A DNA stretch of 64,000 bases from Branchiostoma floridae (taxonomy: Eukaryota; Chordata; Leptocardii; Amphioxiformes; Branchiostomatidae), in assembly GCF_000003815.2 (NCBI RefSeq), contig NC_049994.1:16873280-16937279 (forward strand). The letters are read 5' to 3'. The translations under genes were made by a program, and so were the position numbers. The notes beneath the pieces were generated by a model. That model did no database searches and was not told the DNA's origin. It saw only the letters and a list, made by a program, of their open reading frames with translations. Below, piece by piece: positions 35,652 to 45,656 of this stretch. Position 1 is the stretch's first letter; each line of letters opens with the position of its first letter.

Positions 35652-36553
35652 CCTGGTAGGTACCCCTGAGACTGAAGAACAGAACAAGAGAGGAGAATCT
35701 GCTGCGCAGTCTCTGCGATCCGACTCCTGTTTCTCCGTTTCCTCAAATGGCGGCTGGTCCGGCGGGCGGTGCCAGAAGGTCCCGATCTTATCGCGATTGT
35801 TGATCAAAATAAACACCATTTGCGACCATTAACGAGGCAATAGTTTGGTCCCTATCCAAACATTGCCGCGTGTAAAACACATATTGTGGCTCTTCTCGGC
35901 GCTTTTTGTAGACAAAGGTATTTTCTTCCTCTCGTGTCCTGAAAAGTATTTTAGTTCAGTTGTTTTCAAAGCACCGCATTATGTAATTATTGTAAGGAAA
36001 ACTTGAAGAAAAAAGTTTGAGCTAAGAACTTAAGTTTTATCCTAAATTGTTTATATTTATCTTCTATATGTATACTTAACGTATTGCAGACCTTGTATTG
36101 CGTCTCTAAAAGATGTCGTTGTTGGTAAAACTAAAACCCGATCAATAAATGGCACGGGCTTGATAAAAATACGGCGTACATAAGTATGATAAATTATTGT
36201 TTAATGTAGAATCAAGTACACATATGGTTAGTCTAATATATGCAGTAGCTATGGCAACAAAGGAAAGTTCTGTAAGTCAGTTCTATATATAGTAACCGCT
36301 GCTGCAGTGAAACAGAGCTGATCTCCATGGAAACGAGTATTTTTTTGCCAAACTTTGGTTTGAAAACACTTCTCTGTTGGTTAAAATTGATGAACTCTTT
36401 GCACTGGGGTTTGGGAATAAAGATAGCTTTGAAACGATTCTGAATTTTAACAATTACTTTTTAGATTTACCCCTGCTAACAGAGAGAAAATAGTTCATTT
36501 GTTATAAACTATGAAATAACAAGCGTCACTCTACAACGATAGGGGCGTGACTT

Positions 36554-37900
36554 AGGGGTTGGTACTGGTACAGGTGTGACAGCGTTCTCGCCCCCCCCGT
36601 GATCTCGCCCCCCCGGGGGCGAAATCACTAGCGATCTCGCCCCCCCGGGGCGAAATCACTAGCGATCTCGCCCTCCCCGGTTAGTGATCTCGCCCCCCTA
36701 CCTCGCCCCCCTTTAGCGATTTCGCCCCCCCCCCCCCAAAAAAAAACGGGTTTACATGATATTTTAGAAGTTGATTGGTATAAATCACACAATGCAGTTT
36801 CAGAATGATATAAGTACACGAGTTTGATACATAACACCATCCATAGTATTAATATTAACGTAAGTACATGGCAATAAGATAGTTGAACTTGTTTCAGACA
36901 AGGAGGGTTGGGTCCCTTGTATTCCCTTTATTGCATGTACCTGAGTCTCGACATGAGATATATTTCATTGTATTCACCTATCCTCAAGCAACCGATATAT
37001 CTCCAATATGAAGGCTCTATTATGAATTGACCACAAAAGAACTATGTCATGTCTTTATTGATTATGCAAATAAGGTATTCATTAGAATAATGCACGTTTT
37101 GGTGTATGCACATGGCCAAGGGGTATCTTCACCTTCAATATGACTGTTTTTCTAGTATTTAGAAACTGGTACGTTATATGCACCTACCCTATGGCTATCT
37201 TCACCTCCAATATGACTGTTTTTCTAGTATTTAGGAACTGGTGTTTTACCCGTGTTTCTTAAGACTGGTACTTTACCAGTTTTTTGTAGCATTTAGCAAC
37301 AGGTATATGAACTTGTGCGTAGATAGTGTTTATAATGAGAAACTATTATTCAATTGTGTTTTTCTTAGTGCTTTGGAAATGTTTTCTGCACAAGAAAGAA
37401 AATACTGTGACAAATTGAAAACATATAGCTGACGTATTCCGTGCCATAGACGGTGTTGATTTATACGTTCACAATAGCATTGTTTTCTATGCCACCTCTG
37501 CCATGTCAGCTACAAAAAAAATGTCCTTTCAATGTAGTGTTTGCACCGAACATGGTATGACATCTTACGGTAATAAGGTGCCATATAGGTACCAGGTAAC
37601 ACACCAACTATGTTACTCCCAGGTTTAGTATAGTACCAGGTAGCGCACCTAATATGTAGTAACCAGCTGCTCTTAAGACCCCTCCGAGGAATACTAGTAA
37701 TGTTCTGGGGGGGGGGGGCGAAAACGCTAAAGGGGGGCGAAAACGCTAGTGATCTCGCCCCCCGGGGGGGCGAGATCGCCGGGGGGGCGAGATCGCTGTC
37801 ACACCGGTACCGGTACGATTTATCGGTACAAAATCGTTTTCTCTCGTTGGACCGGTCCGAACGAAAAGGACCTAAGAAAAAAAAAAAAACTTAGTGGACC
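36554..37900. mobile_element. Family A copy split by a nested element
   Basis: AGGGGTTGGTACTGGTACA (36554-36572) is a family A terminus. The continuation GGTACCGGTACGATTTATCGG, TCTCGTTGGACCGGTCCGA and ACCTAAGAAAA appears only after 37805, and matches the left end at 5998-6080. The intervening 36573-37805 is a different element. The far end of this family A copy is not clear. Confidence 0.7.
36573..37805. mobile_element. Nested G/C-run element, 1.2 kb
   Basis: It starts GGTGTGACAGCG and ends CGCTGTCACACC. Subterminal units are GATCTCGCCCCCC and GGGGCGAAATCACTAGC, several copies at 36586-36735 and in the complementary sense at 37700-37795. The interior has no transposase frame. C/G runs on opposite strands at the two ends would allow quadruplex or foldback structures. 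Confidence 0.75.
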
Positions 37901-38153
37901 GAATTTTGGACCAAGTAGAAAATGACCAAATTAGCAGTGGTTTATACGTTTTGGTAGCGCTTACCGATTCAAGAATACAACCCCAGGGTCTAGTTGTTAA
38001 TTTTGTCTGTCATAATTATAGTGGTGATTCTAAGTACATGTAGCACTGAAAATCTTGATTCCACATGTGTTTTGACAGACCGCTAAACCCATGCAATCCT
38101 ACATTTTCACAATAATCAAGAAGCGAGAAGAAGCCGAACTTCAATGCTAAACT

Positions 38154-38290
38154 AGAATATAGGATGTCAGAGAATTCTTTTTACACAACCAGCAGGTACG
38201 TACATTACTTACGTTTCGATGTCTCTCAAACGTAAGTAATGTAAGTACCTGCTGGTTCTGTAAAAAGAATTCTCTTACATCCTATATTCT
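38154..38290. repeat. Long near-perfect inverted repeat
   Basis: Arms of about 63 bases: AGAATATAGGATGT, AGAGAATTCTTTTTACA, CCAGCAGGTAC and ATTACTTACGTTT on the left are repeated reverse-complemented on the right, around a loop of about 10 bases. It directly abuts the ACTC microsatellite. Confidence 0.85.
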
Positions 38291-38291
38291 A

Positions 38292-38572
38292 CCACTCACT
38301 CACTCACTCACTCACTCACTCACTCACTCACTCACTCACTCACTCACTCACTCACTCACCCACTCACTCACTCACTCACTCACTCACTCACTCACTCATT
38401 CACTCACTCACTCACTCACTCGCACACTCACTCGCACACTCACTCACTCACTCACTCATTCACTCACTCACTCACTCACTCGCACACTCACTCATTCACT
38501 CACTCACTCACTCGCACACTCACTCGCACACTCACTCACTCACTCACTCACTCACTCATTCACTCACTCGTC
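38292..38572 (+). repeat. (ACTC)n microsatellite, about 280 bases
   Basis: Tetranucleotide ACTC array with higher-order variants (CTCGCACACT, CTCATTCACT) repeating at intervals of roughly 60 bases. Not a CRISPR: there are no spacers. Confidence 0.95.
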
Positions 38573-38669
38573 CTCTTGCTCATGGTGCGTGGAGCCAACT
38601 TCTACCAACCTGATGAAACTATTTTCGGCAGATCTATGATACTTAATATGTATGTTTTGTTTTTGTTGT

Positions 38670-38729
38670 GACCTGTACTCAGCTCGGTCGGGCAGATATG
38701 TACAATAAAGTCTTCGTTATTTCATTATC
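38670..38729 (+). mobile_element. LINE-like 3' tail, copy 1
   Basis: GACCTGTACTCAGCTCGG, GGGCAGATATGTACAATAAAG, TCTTCGTTATTTCATTA: matches 43876-43933 block by block and ends in AATAAAG plus CATT-type repeats. Confidence 0.65.
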
Positions 38730-39540
38730 CTAACATGTAACTCAACCAAAAGGCTATAAGACAATTCATCATAGTCATGCAAGGCACAAACTTTAAGAAA
38801 TGAATGACATGGGTAAATTCTCTGCGACTATATTAAGAATCAAAACGACCCAAACAGTCTGTTCCTTGTGACCATATCCGTGTTCTTCGCCAACATCAAA
38901 GACCTACCCACTAATCTATCAACAGATATCCTCCTTAACCAATTAAAACAACCATCTTAAGTCTTATCCCTGAAGGTAAAGGTAAATCGTGGCCTAAGTA
39001 ACCTGAAGTGGGTCGGAAACAAATTCGAGGATTAGACTAAGTGAGTTAATTAAGAAGTGACATAAAATCGATGGAGAGGCTGCTCCCAAAGCAAAATCGG
39101 TTTGACCCCACCCTCTTTGGGCACACTGTGTCACAGTGTGTGTAAACAACCACACCTCTACTCAAAATCAACTCAAAATTCATGTACATTGAAGTTGAAA
39201 ATCTGATACCTTCAATTTAAAATCCTTTCTTCCCTGTGTTTATTTTGAAAACAAATTAGATGAAAGACAAACTGGGCATGGGGAAATTGATTGGTACACT
39301 TCTTACCAGTGATATCTGGCTTACTTACCGGGTTTGGTTACTTTTGGATTGGATGACATCATTGACATTGTGGTATCTGTTATCATCTCATTGTTATTAC
39401 CTAATTATCTTTTTTAGATAACATAATTGTTATCTATATTCTCATATCCACAGAAAATTTAGTTTGACATCGTGTGCAATATGTGAAACTGCACCGTCTA
39501 TTTGTGACGGAGACATCTGAAGGTACGCTACTCGTACACA

Positions 39541-39752
39541 TACTGTAAATGCATTTAAGTTCGCGAGGATTCAATTTCGCGGTAGCGGGAAAAATGACTT
39601 TTCGCGGTGGTTTTAATTTCGCAGTAGCACCATGCACTGTAGTCTCTTACTGCCATGGAAAAATGTTCGCAGTGGTTTTAAGTTCGTGGTGAAGCGGTCA
39701 CCGCGAAAACCGAGACCATTAGACCACCGCGAAAGTTTCTGCATTTACAGTA
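39541..39752. mobile_element. Tc1/mariner-type MITE
   Basis: TACTGTAAATGCATTTAAGTTCGCG at the left is mirrored by CGCGAAAGTTTCTGCATTTACAGTA at the right. TA at each end gives the usual TA target duplication. Internal TTCGCGGTGGTTTTAA words recur. Non-autonomous, 212 bases. Confidence 0.8.
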
Positions 39753-40817
39753 TGTGGCTATGCACATTTTTAAAGCTTTGAGAACACTAGTATAGGAAGA
39801 ACTAGAAAGGTAATATTTGCAAGCAAATACAGAATGTTACCTTCACATGTTGTAGTCTAACACTGGCAACTGTTTTGTTCATTCTTATTTGAACACATTT
39901 CTAAATGTAGTGACCCGAGCCCCTCTAGATCTGACATTTGCTACATGATGTAACCGATCACCACATGGTGCCTGCTACTTTACCGGTTACCATGGTGACA
40001 GCCGTCTGGTCCAGGTCGTTGACCTTATTTGTGCGGAGAAGAAGAAGAAGAAACAAAGCAAAAACAATATGTTCCCTTCTGTGAAGGTAACATAAATATT
40101 TGGAACTTGTTCTTAAGGTCCTCTTTCCTCTTGATGTTGATCGCTGAGCGACCGTTGGATGGCCATGAACCATGACCATGTAAAATCGTCGTTCGCTCGG
40201 CGGTCGTTGCGAAACTTGAACCACACTTGTCTCTGTGAAACTGAGATTTCTGACACTATGTACATAGATCAAGATATATTTATTTATTTTTTCATTCATT
40301 TATTTTTTTTGCAAATTCATGCCCGAAGGCTAATTGCAAGCGTACAGACAGTAAAAAGTAAGAAGTGTCTATTCTATACAGCTATCTATATACATGTGTA
40401 CATGATTATATAGGCAGTTATGCTAAACCTTGCACTTTGTACGAGGAACTATTCAGACGTGGTTCCCGTACATGCAAAGTAATTAAGGGCCCACTGGTAC
40501 ATGCAGTTTTAATGTAAACCGCAAGTCGATGTGTGAAAGCCATGGTTTGCATTTTGTCATGCTTCATGCGGTCTCAAAGAAAACATGCTTCATGCGGTCT
40601 CAACTTTTTGACATTTTCAGTCATAACCCAAAAAAGTGAACGCATAAATATCCAACGCAAGTTAGCTGAAGTCATTCAGTTTTAGTTGGTAAATTCTTGA
40701 TTACAGTCAAGTTACATTTCGAGTTACGCAAGTCTAAGTCTATGTGTATACCTGGTCTGGATATGACCTTACATGCACAATGGCTTAAGGCTTTGAGAAG
40801 TGTTGTATGATAACTAT

Positions 40818-41892
40818 TAAAGCCCCGGTCACAAAGCGCGTACGATTCCTTGCGATTCCTTCCGATGCGCAGAATAATCGCAGTGCGACGTAAGTCGGAA
40901 GAAAATCGGAAGCAATGGTTTAAGTATATAAAGCCGTGGTCACAAAGCGCGTAGTGGATCGTACGATGAGGTCATAAGAGCGTGCCTGTGTCAATCGCAG
41001 TGAATCATAGTAAATCGGGGAGCGTCGTATGGCGAAAAATAGAGCTGAAATGGATTTTGAACATGTTCAAAATTTCGCTATCGTCGTAAGGTTTTATTTG
41101 CCCCCATAGCAGAGTTCATTACGGCAATTTTTGTCTACTGATGAGGTTATAGATTTATGATTTTTTAGTATGTTGTGATGGTTTCAGTTTTACCTGATAT
41201 TGTCGATATTGACGAAAAGGGGAAATATATCAGTCGCAACTGCCACAGTCGCAACCAGAGAACAGCGCGTCACGCACAGGTGATGCAGACAATAGTTTGA
41301 TCGCTTCATGCACGTGAGTTTATAATTAGATCAAATCTCAGCTCTCGTCGGTCTTGGCACTCTTGGGTCAGTTTACCATAATCGTAATAACCATGGGGAC
41401 AACTCGAACATAAAGGCAGGCTCTATGAGTCGGAAATATATATGATATAATGCTTATCATTTTATTTTTGTATGATGGCATCTTTTTGTTGATAGCATAT
41501 CATGATACGATCTTCGAAAGAGCCTGACACGTAGAGCCGGCAAGCAGGCCGAGATAACCATACCAGTACTCACGCTTGATTTGAACTTTTGCTTGTAATA
41601 TTGTTGTCATGGTCTTTTTTAATTTATTTTTACAGTTAAAGATATTATAGGAAGGTATTTAACAGCTACGTCCACATGTTTGTTGGTTAAAGAAGCACAA
41701 AAGCGGTCAGACGGCTATACAGAAGAGACACAAGTGAAAAATCGTGCGACGCTGGAAAAATTTTGAACACCATCCGATGCGTTGCGATGGCTTGCGATGC
41801 TTACGATTTTGTTGCGATGTACTGCGCTCATCGTACGATATGCGGAATAGTCCATCGCAAGGAATCGTACGCGCTTTGTGACCGGGGCTTTA
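40818..41892. mobile_element. DNA element with GCGCGTACGATTCC terminal repeats
   Basis: The left end TAAAGCCCCGGTCACAAAGC plus GCGTACGATTCCTTGCGAT is mirrored at the right by ATCGCAAGGAATCGTACGC and GCTTTGTGACCGGGGCTTTA. A second, diverged left end begins near 40928 (TATAAAGCCGTGGTCACAAA). That means either a nested copy or a duplicated terminus. No transposase frame is seen in 1075 bases. Confidence 0.85.
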
Positions 41893-42513
41893 TGCAACTT
41901 TACTCGCATAATCGCTGTTTAGTAGGGGCAAATCCCCAAACATTATGTAACATAGTATTACTAATGTAGAATTGTACTTCATAAATTTATGTCACAAAAG
42001 AGCATACGACAAATTTACATTCGTATACTTCCACGGCTAGTATTTTAGTATTTCTGATGCAGCATAATCAATGCAATCTTGAGTTTCATGGCCCTCGTGT
42101 TACAGCATATAGGCTTTATATGTATCAATATGACACGACGATTCTATTCTAGTAGTACATTATTTTTAACCTGTTTATACTCATATTAGAATCATTAACT
42201 TATCAGTCCGACAAACACTACAGACAGTGACATATATAAGCTTCTTGCTTTCTAGCTTTGTTCGAGTTTTTTCAGGCATTTCTTGCCGCACGCACTGAAA
42301 GAAATGTTCTTCTTTTTGTAGCTTTCCTGGCTAAGTTAGCCGTCATTGTTTTGAAATACTTTAAACCTTTTTGTCAAGAGAGAAAGACTTGTCAAATGCT
42401 TCTCCAATTTAGCTTTTATACTAGGCTGCCTCGCTGACATTCTGGGGTTGGGGCTGTTATCGGCTCGCCGAATTTATGATTGACGCTATTAATTTTTTTT
42501 TTACTAAGTTCCC

Positions 42514-42519
42514 TTTATT
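42514..42519 (-). promoter_or_regulatory. Polyadenylation signal, gene B
   Basis: AATAAA on the minus strand about 130 bases beyond the gene B stop codon. It fits a short 3' UTR. Confidence 0.5.
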
Positions 42520-42648
42520 TGAAACTCCTAAAGGGTGTAGGTTCCTCGCTAGGCAACGTTAGAAAACTGGCAGCAATCTGAAATCAGATACCCCCCTCGA
42601 AAAAGGACAAATTTCTCATTCTTGCTAAGCAGACAGTCTTGACCTTTG

Positions 42649-43504
42649 CTAGTACATGTCGAAGTCTGCGGGTGGTCCACTGCGCATGCCCCTGTCGTAT
42701 TGCGGCATCTCCGAGTATCGGCCGTGGCGATTTCCTTCCCGTCGATCATAGCGGTCGTAACCGTCGTAAGGGTCGTTGAAATTCCTGGCAGCCTCTCCAT
42801 GGTTGTCGTACCGCGGTGGTCCGTGAGGGGGCGCTTCGGTGTGTCGACGCATCTGCTCCCGTTGGTGGTGTTCCCTCGGAGGTCGTGGACGCTCGTACTC
42901 GTCGTGTTGAAACGACAAGTTGTCGTAGCCGTCGTCGTAGTCTCGCCCGCGGGGCTCGTCGTAGGGCGGTCTGTCGTATCCATAGGACTGCTCGCGAGGG
43001 TCCGGCATGCCGCGATCAGCATGACCTACGTTCGGGGCCGACCGAGGGTCCAACCGAGGGTCCGACCGAGGGTCCGGCATTCCGCGGTTGGGGGGCCCTC
43101 CGCTCGACGCCGAGCGAGGATCCGGCATGGCCCTGTCGCTGTAGCCAGCAGCGTGTGGACCATGTCTCTGGCCTGTGTCGAACACAGCGTCTAGAGCTGG
43201 CCGTCTCGGCGTGTCTTGAAGCTGATTCGGGGGGCGAGGCTGTTCGACCTTCCTCTGTTGGTTTCCCGCGTTTTCCTTGTACTTGGCTGCTTGTTTCTTC
43301 TGGTCCTTGTTACAGATGGCGCCGAGGGCGAACACCAGGCACAGCATGACGACGATGCCGCCACCGCAGCCGATAGCGACATGCGCGAACGTGTCTTTGT
43401 CGAAACTCAGTGCAGCAGGTGTGGGGTTGTCGGTGACGTCAAGTACGCACGTGGTGGCGTTAGATGTGGCGTCGTTAACCGTGACGTCATAGCAGCAGCC
43501 GACA
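42649..43504 (-). CDS. Gene B terminal exon: span and repetitive tail
   Basis: It opens VGCCYDVTVNDATSNATTC (two N-linked sites), then the span and a long tail. The tail holds repeats of DRxMPDPR/NRGMPDPR (AMPDPRSASSG, GMPDPRSDPRLDPRS, GMPDPREQSYG), then many Tyr in acidic/basic context (YDDGYDNLSF, DPYDGYDRYDRRE). It includes PPRY, a PPxY motif known to bind WW domains. It ends DFDMY. Possible tyrosine phosphorylation sites are inference. Confidence 0.8.
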
Positions 43505-45656
43505 CTGGAGAACACGAGGGAAGAGAAGAACTTATTACATCACTCCCGCCTTACAGTGTATCCTGTAACGTTCACATATCCGGACACACACCATGTCGAA
43601 CAAACAAACTCACCGACCGATAACAATATATCCGTTTTCATGGAGCTGGTAATAGTCAATGTACAAGTCGTGTAGAGCATTCCATTCTCATTTTTTATAT
43701 AAAACACACATGGTATGGCTTGTAACAGGTTTCTGTTAAAAGGAATTTTCAGGATGTGCGCTCTCATAGAATTGCAGTTTGGCGAAAGGTCGACAGAGGA
43801 CGCTATAAATAGGCAAAGGGCATAATTAGATGTGTATGATTGTTTCCAATGTTAGATATATGTGATTCTTACCGTGTGACCTGTACTTAGCCCAGTGGGG
43901 CAAAAAGGTGCAATAAAGGTCTTCATTCATTATATGATGTTGCTATCTTACAGCAGATAATATATTATATCATAACGTTCAATTCCGTTGCGATTTATGA
44001 ACAGTAGACGCTTCTAAATTGCTGACATTACACAGACAACACAATAAGGTATACACGTTCACAAAACATAAGGTATGAAAGTATGCATATGATCTTTTTT
44101 TATCTTTTTTGGGGTTAGGTAAAAAGGTTGTTCTAACATTAATGAAAAGCTGCCATGACACAATATGCTACCCTACATCCGGTACGGATACGTGTATCTC
44201 TTTCAGTCCATAGCCAGACAAGAAAGTACACAGACCACTGAGACAACACGCCAAGCTAGCTAGCCTCTATATCAGGCATTTTGGGGCTCATGATAAATTT
44301 TTGATGGCCATTTCTTTTTGTACTGGGCACCGGTCGCTGGTTGCCGGTCGTCGTTGATTAAGGGGCAAATGGTCAAGCGACCCAGTACAGAAAGAAATGG
44401 TCAGAAAAAGTGTATTATGATATTTAAAAAAAAACACATAAAAGACCCCAGAATGCCTGCTATGGAGGCCAAAGCTAGCGCCCTTTCACACCCCACAGTG
44501 CTGTCCAAAGTTCGGCCCGGAACAAGCGGCGCATATTGACCGCTGTGCCAACCCACGTTTTGTCATGTCCAAACTTTTGTTTGCGCAGCTTTCAGGACTC
44601 ACATGAGTGAGTCAACACATCAAACAACCAACCGTACGTGTGCCCCAGATTTTTTCTTTGCTCGTCCGAAACTATTTTTTTCTTTGAAAGACCAGCAGGC
44701 AAAAATGTCCCTTTCTAGACTATGCCCCTTAACGAACCCATAGTTATTCTAGGAACGTTGTCTATAACATTAGTCTTGTTTGCTAAACATGAAACTTGAT
44801 ATGCCATTAACAATAGGAAGGCTCGCTCAACACTGAATCTTTTATGACTGTGTATGCCAAGAGTCAGACACAACTCACGCAAAGATACATTCTACATTCC
44901 CTCTCTCTACACCTTACTAATGCTCGTTCTCCTTCTTTTACCTTTAATTTATCGTAGTTGACCCATAACACAGAAGCGTTGTTGGTAACGTTGCTATGCG
45001 AACTCCAAGAGGCATGAAAGGTAGAAGCTAGGCAGGCTGTATTTGATTATTCAATTATGCATCCCGGCCAGCTACTGTCGAGTTTTCAACTCCGGTTTAC
45101 CTTTGCACCTATCTAATGGCGTGTCAATACTCCAGCGCGCTCTTGCGTCCTGTTTGCATACGGTACCCTTTGTTGTGGGAAAATAGACACGATATACATA
45201 GTTCCCTTCCCTCACGAAAACGAATGAAAATCCTAAAAGTGCTACAAAATTTTAAATTAAGACAACTTGAAAATAGTAAGTAGTAGCTTATCAATTTCTT
45301 CAATATCTTTAGTATTCTTACTTGTATTGAAACGTGGTGACCCCATCTGCTGTCGTATTTAAAACGAGTACGGGTTGGCGTCCGATAAAAGTGACTATGG
45401 TGCCTGCCGTTGCGTTGACTTCAAAAGCCCAAGTTCCTTGGTCTGCACAGTCTGAACTAGAACTTCCATCTGAAGATGATGTAGCTTCTGTGGCACTGTT
45501 GCATGTTACTCGGTCGGCTGTATCCACTGTACACACACTGCCAGCTTCGGTGGTAGAAATCGTTGTGGAGGTAGAAGTCGTCTGCCCTATGGCGAACCTT
45601 TGTCCCATACACAACACACACAGTACATACACTAATAAATCCCACGATCTCAACAT
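42649..45656 (-). CDS. Gene B: mucin-like type I membrane protein
   Basis: Three exons can be placed: first exon 45322-45656 (leader and Ser/Thr-rich ectodomain), a middle exon ending near 43614, and a terminal exon 42649-43504 (membrane span and long tail). The leader is MLRSWDLLVYVLCVLCMGQ; an upstream in-frame Met at 45704 is a less typical start. The ectodomain carries STSTTISTTEAG and N-linked sites (NAT, NTT). The span is VAIGCGGGIVVMLCLVFALG, followed by CNKDQKK. The tail of about 215 residues is extremely rich in Asp, Arg, Pro and Tyr. I do not recognise an orthologue; adhesion or signalling scaffold is inference. The middle exon does not join cleanly: see findings. Same strand and topology as genes A and C. 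Confidence 0.65.
43614..43732 (-). CDS. Gene B middle exon (boundaries uncertain)
   Basis: With acceptor TTCCTTTTAACAG at 43733 the entry phase fits exon 1 and the frame reads NLLQAIPCVFYIKNENGMLY, then TTCTLTITSSMKTDILLSV: an Ig-like beta pattern. With the consensus donor GTGAGT at 43613, however, it leaves one base, whereas the terminal exon needs two. An alternative acceptor at 43805 (CTATTTATAG) also fits no open frame from exon 1. Confidence 0.45.
43876..43933 (+). mobile_element. LINE-like 3' tail, copy 2
   Basis: GTGACCTGTACTTAGCCCAG, GGGGCAAAAAGGTGCAATAAAG, GTCTTCATTCATTAT: partner of 38670-38729. It sits in the gene B intron, antisense to the gene. Confidence 0.65.
44261..44470. mobile_element. 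Foldback MITE, relative of 11541-11759
   Basis: TAGCCTCTATATCAGGCATT, TTTGGGGCTCATGATAAAT, GGCCATTTCTTTTTGTACTGG and, inverted, CCAGTACAGAAAGAAATGG, GTGTATTATGA, GCCTGCTATGGAGGC. Same arm order as the element at 11541, more diverged. It lies in the gene B first intron. Confidence 0.75.
45322..45656 (-). CDS. Gene B exon 1: leader and Ser/Thr-rich ectodomain
   Basis: 111 codons plus two bases, donor GTAAGA. After the leader come TTSTSTTISTTEAGSVCTV, TSSSDGSSSSDC, then a more ordered GTWAFEVNATAGTIVTFIG segment. Three cysteines follow the leader. Confidence 0.75.

Noticed and set aside
35652-35819. Upstream in-frame extension of gene A exon 1
   Set aside because: The extension would put 56 polar residues before the leader; the internal Met at 35651 starts a normal signal peptide.
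38292-38572. Regular repeats resembling a CRISPR array
   Set aside because: It is a simple ACTC tetranucleotide array with no unique spacers, in a eukaryotic genome.
42646-43623. Long plus-strand frames opposite the gene B terminal exon (182, 177 and 135 codons)
   Set aside because: They are shadows of a GC-rich Asp/Arg/Pro-coding exon; the Val/Arg-rich composition is the expected antisense.
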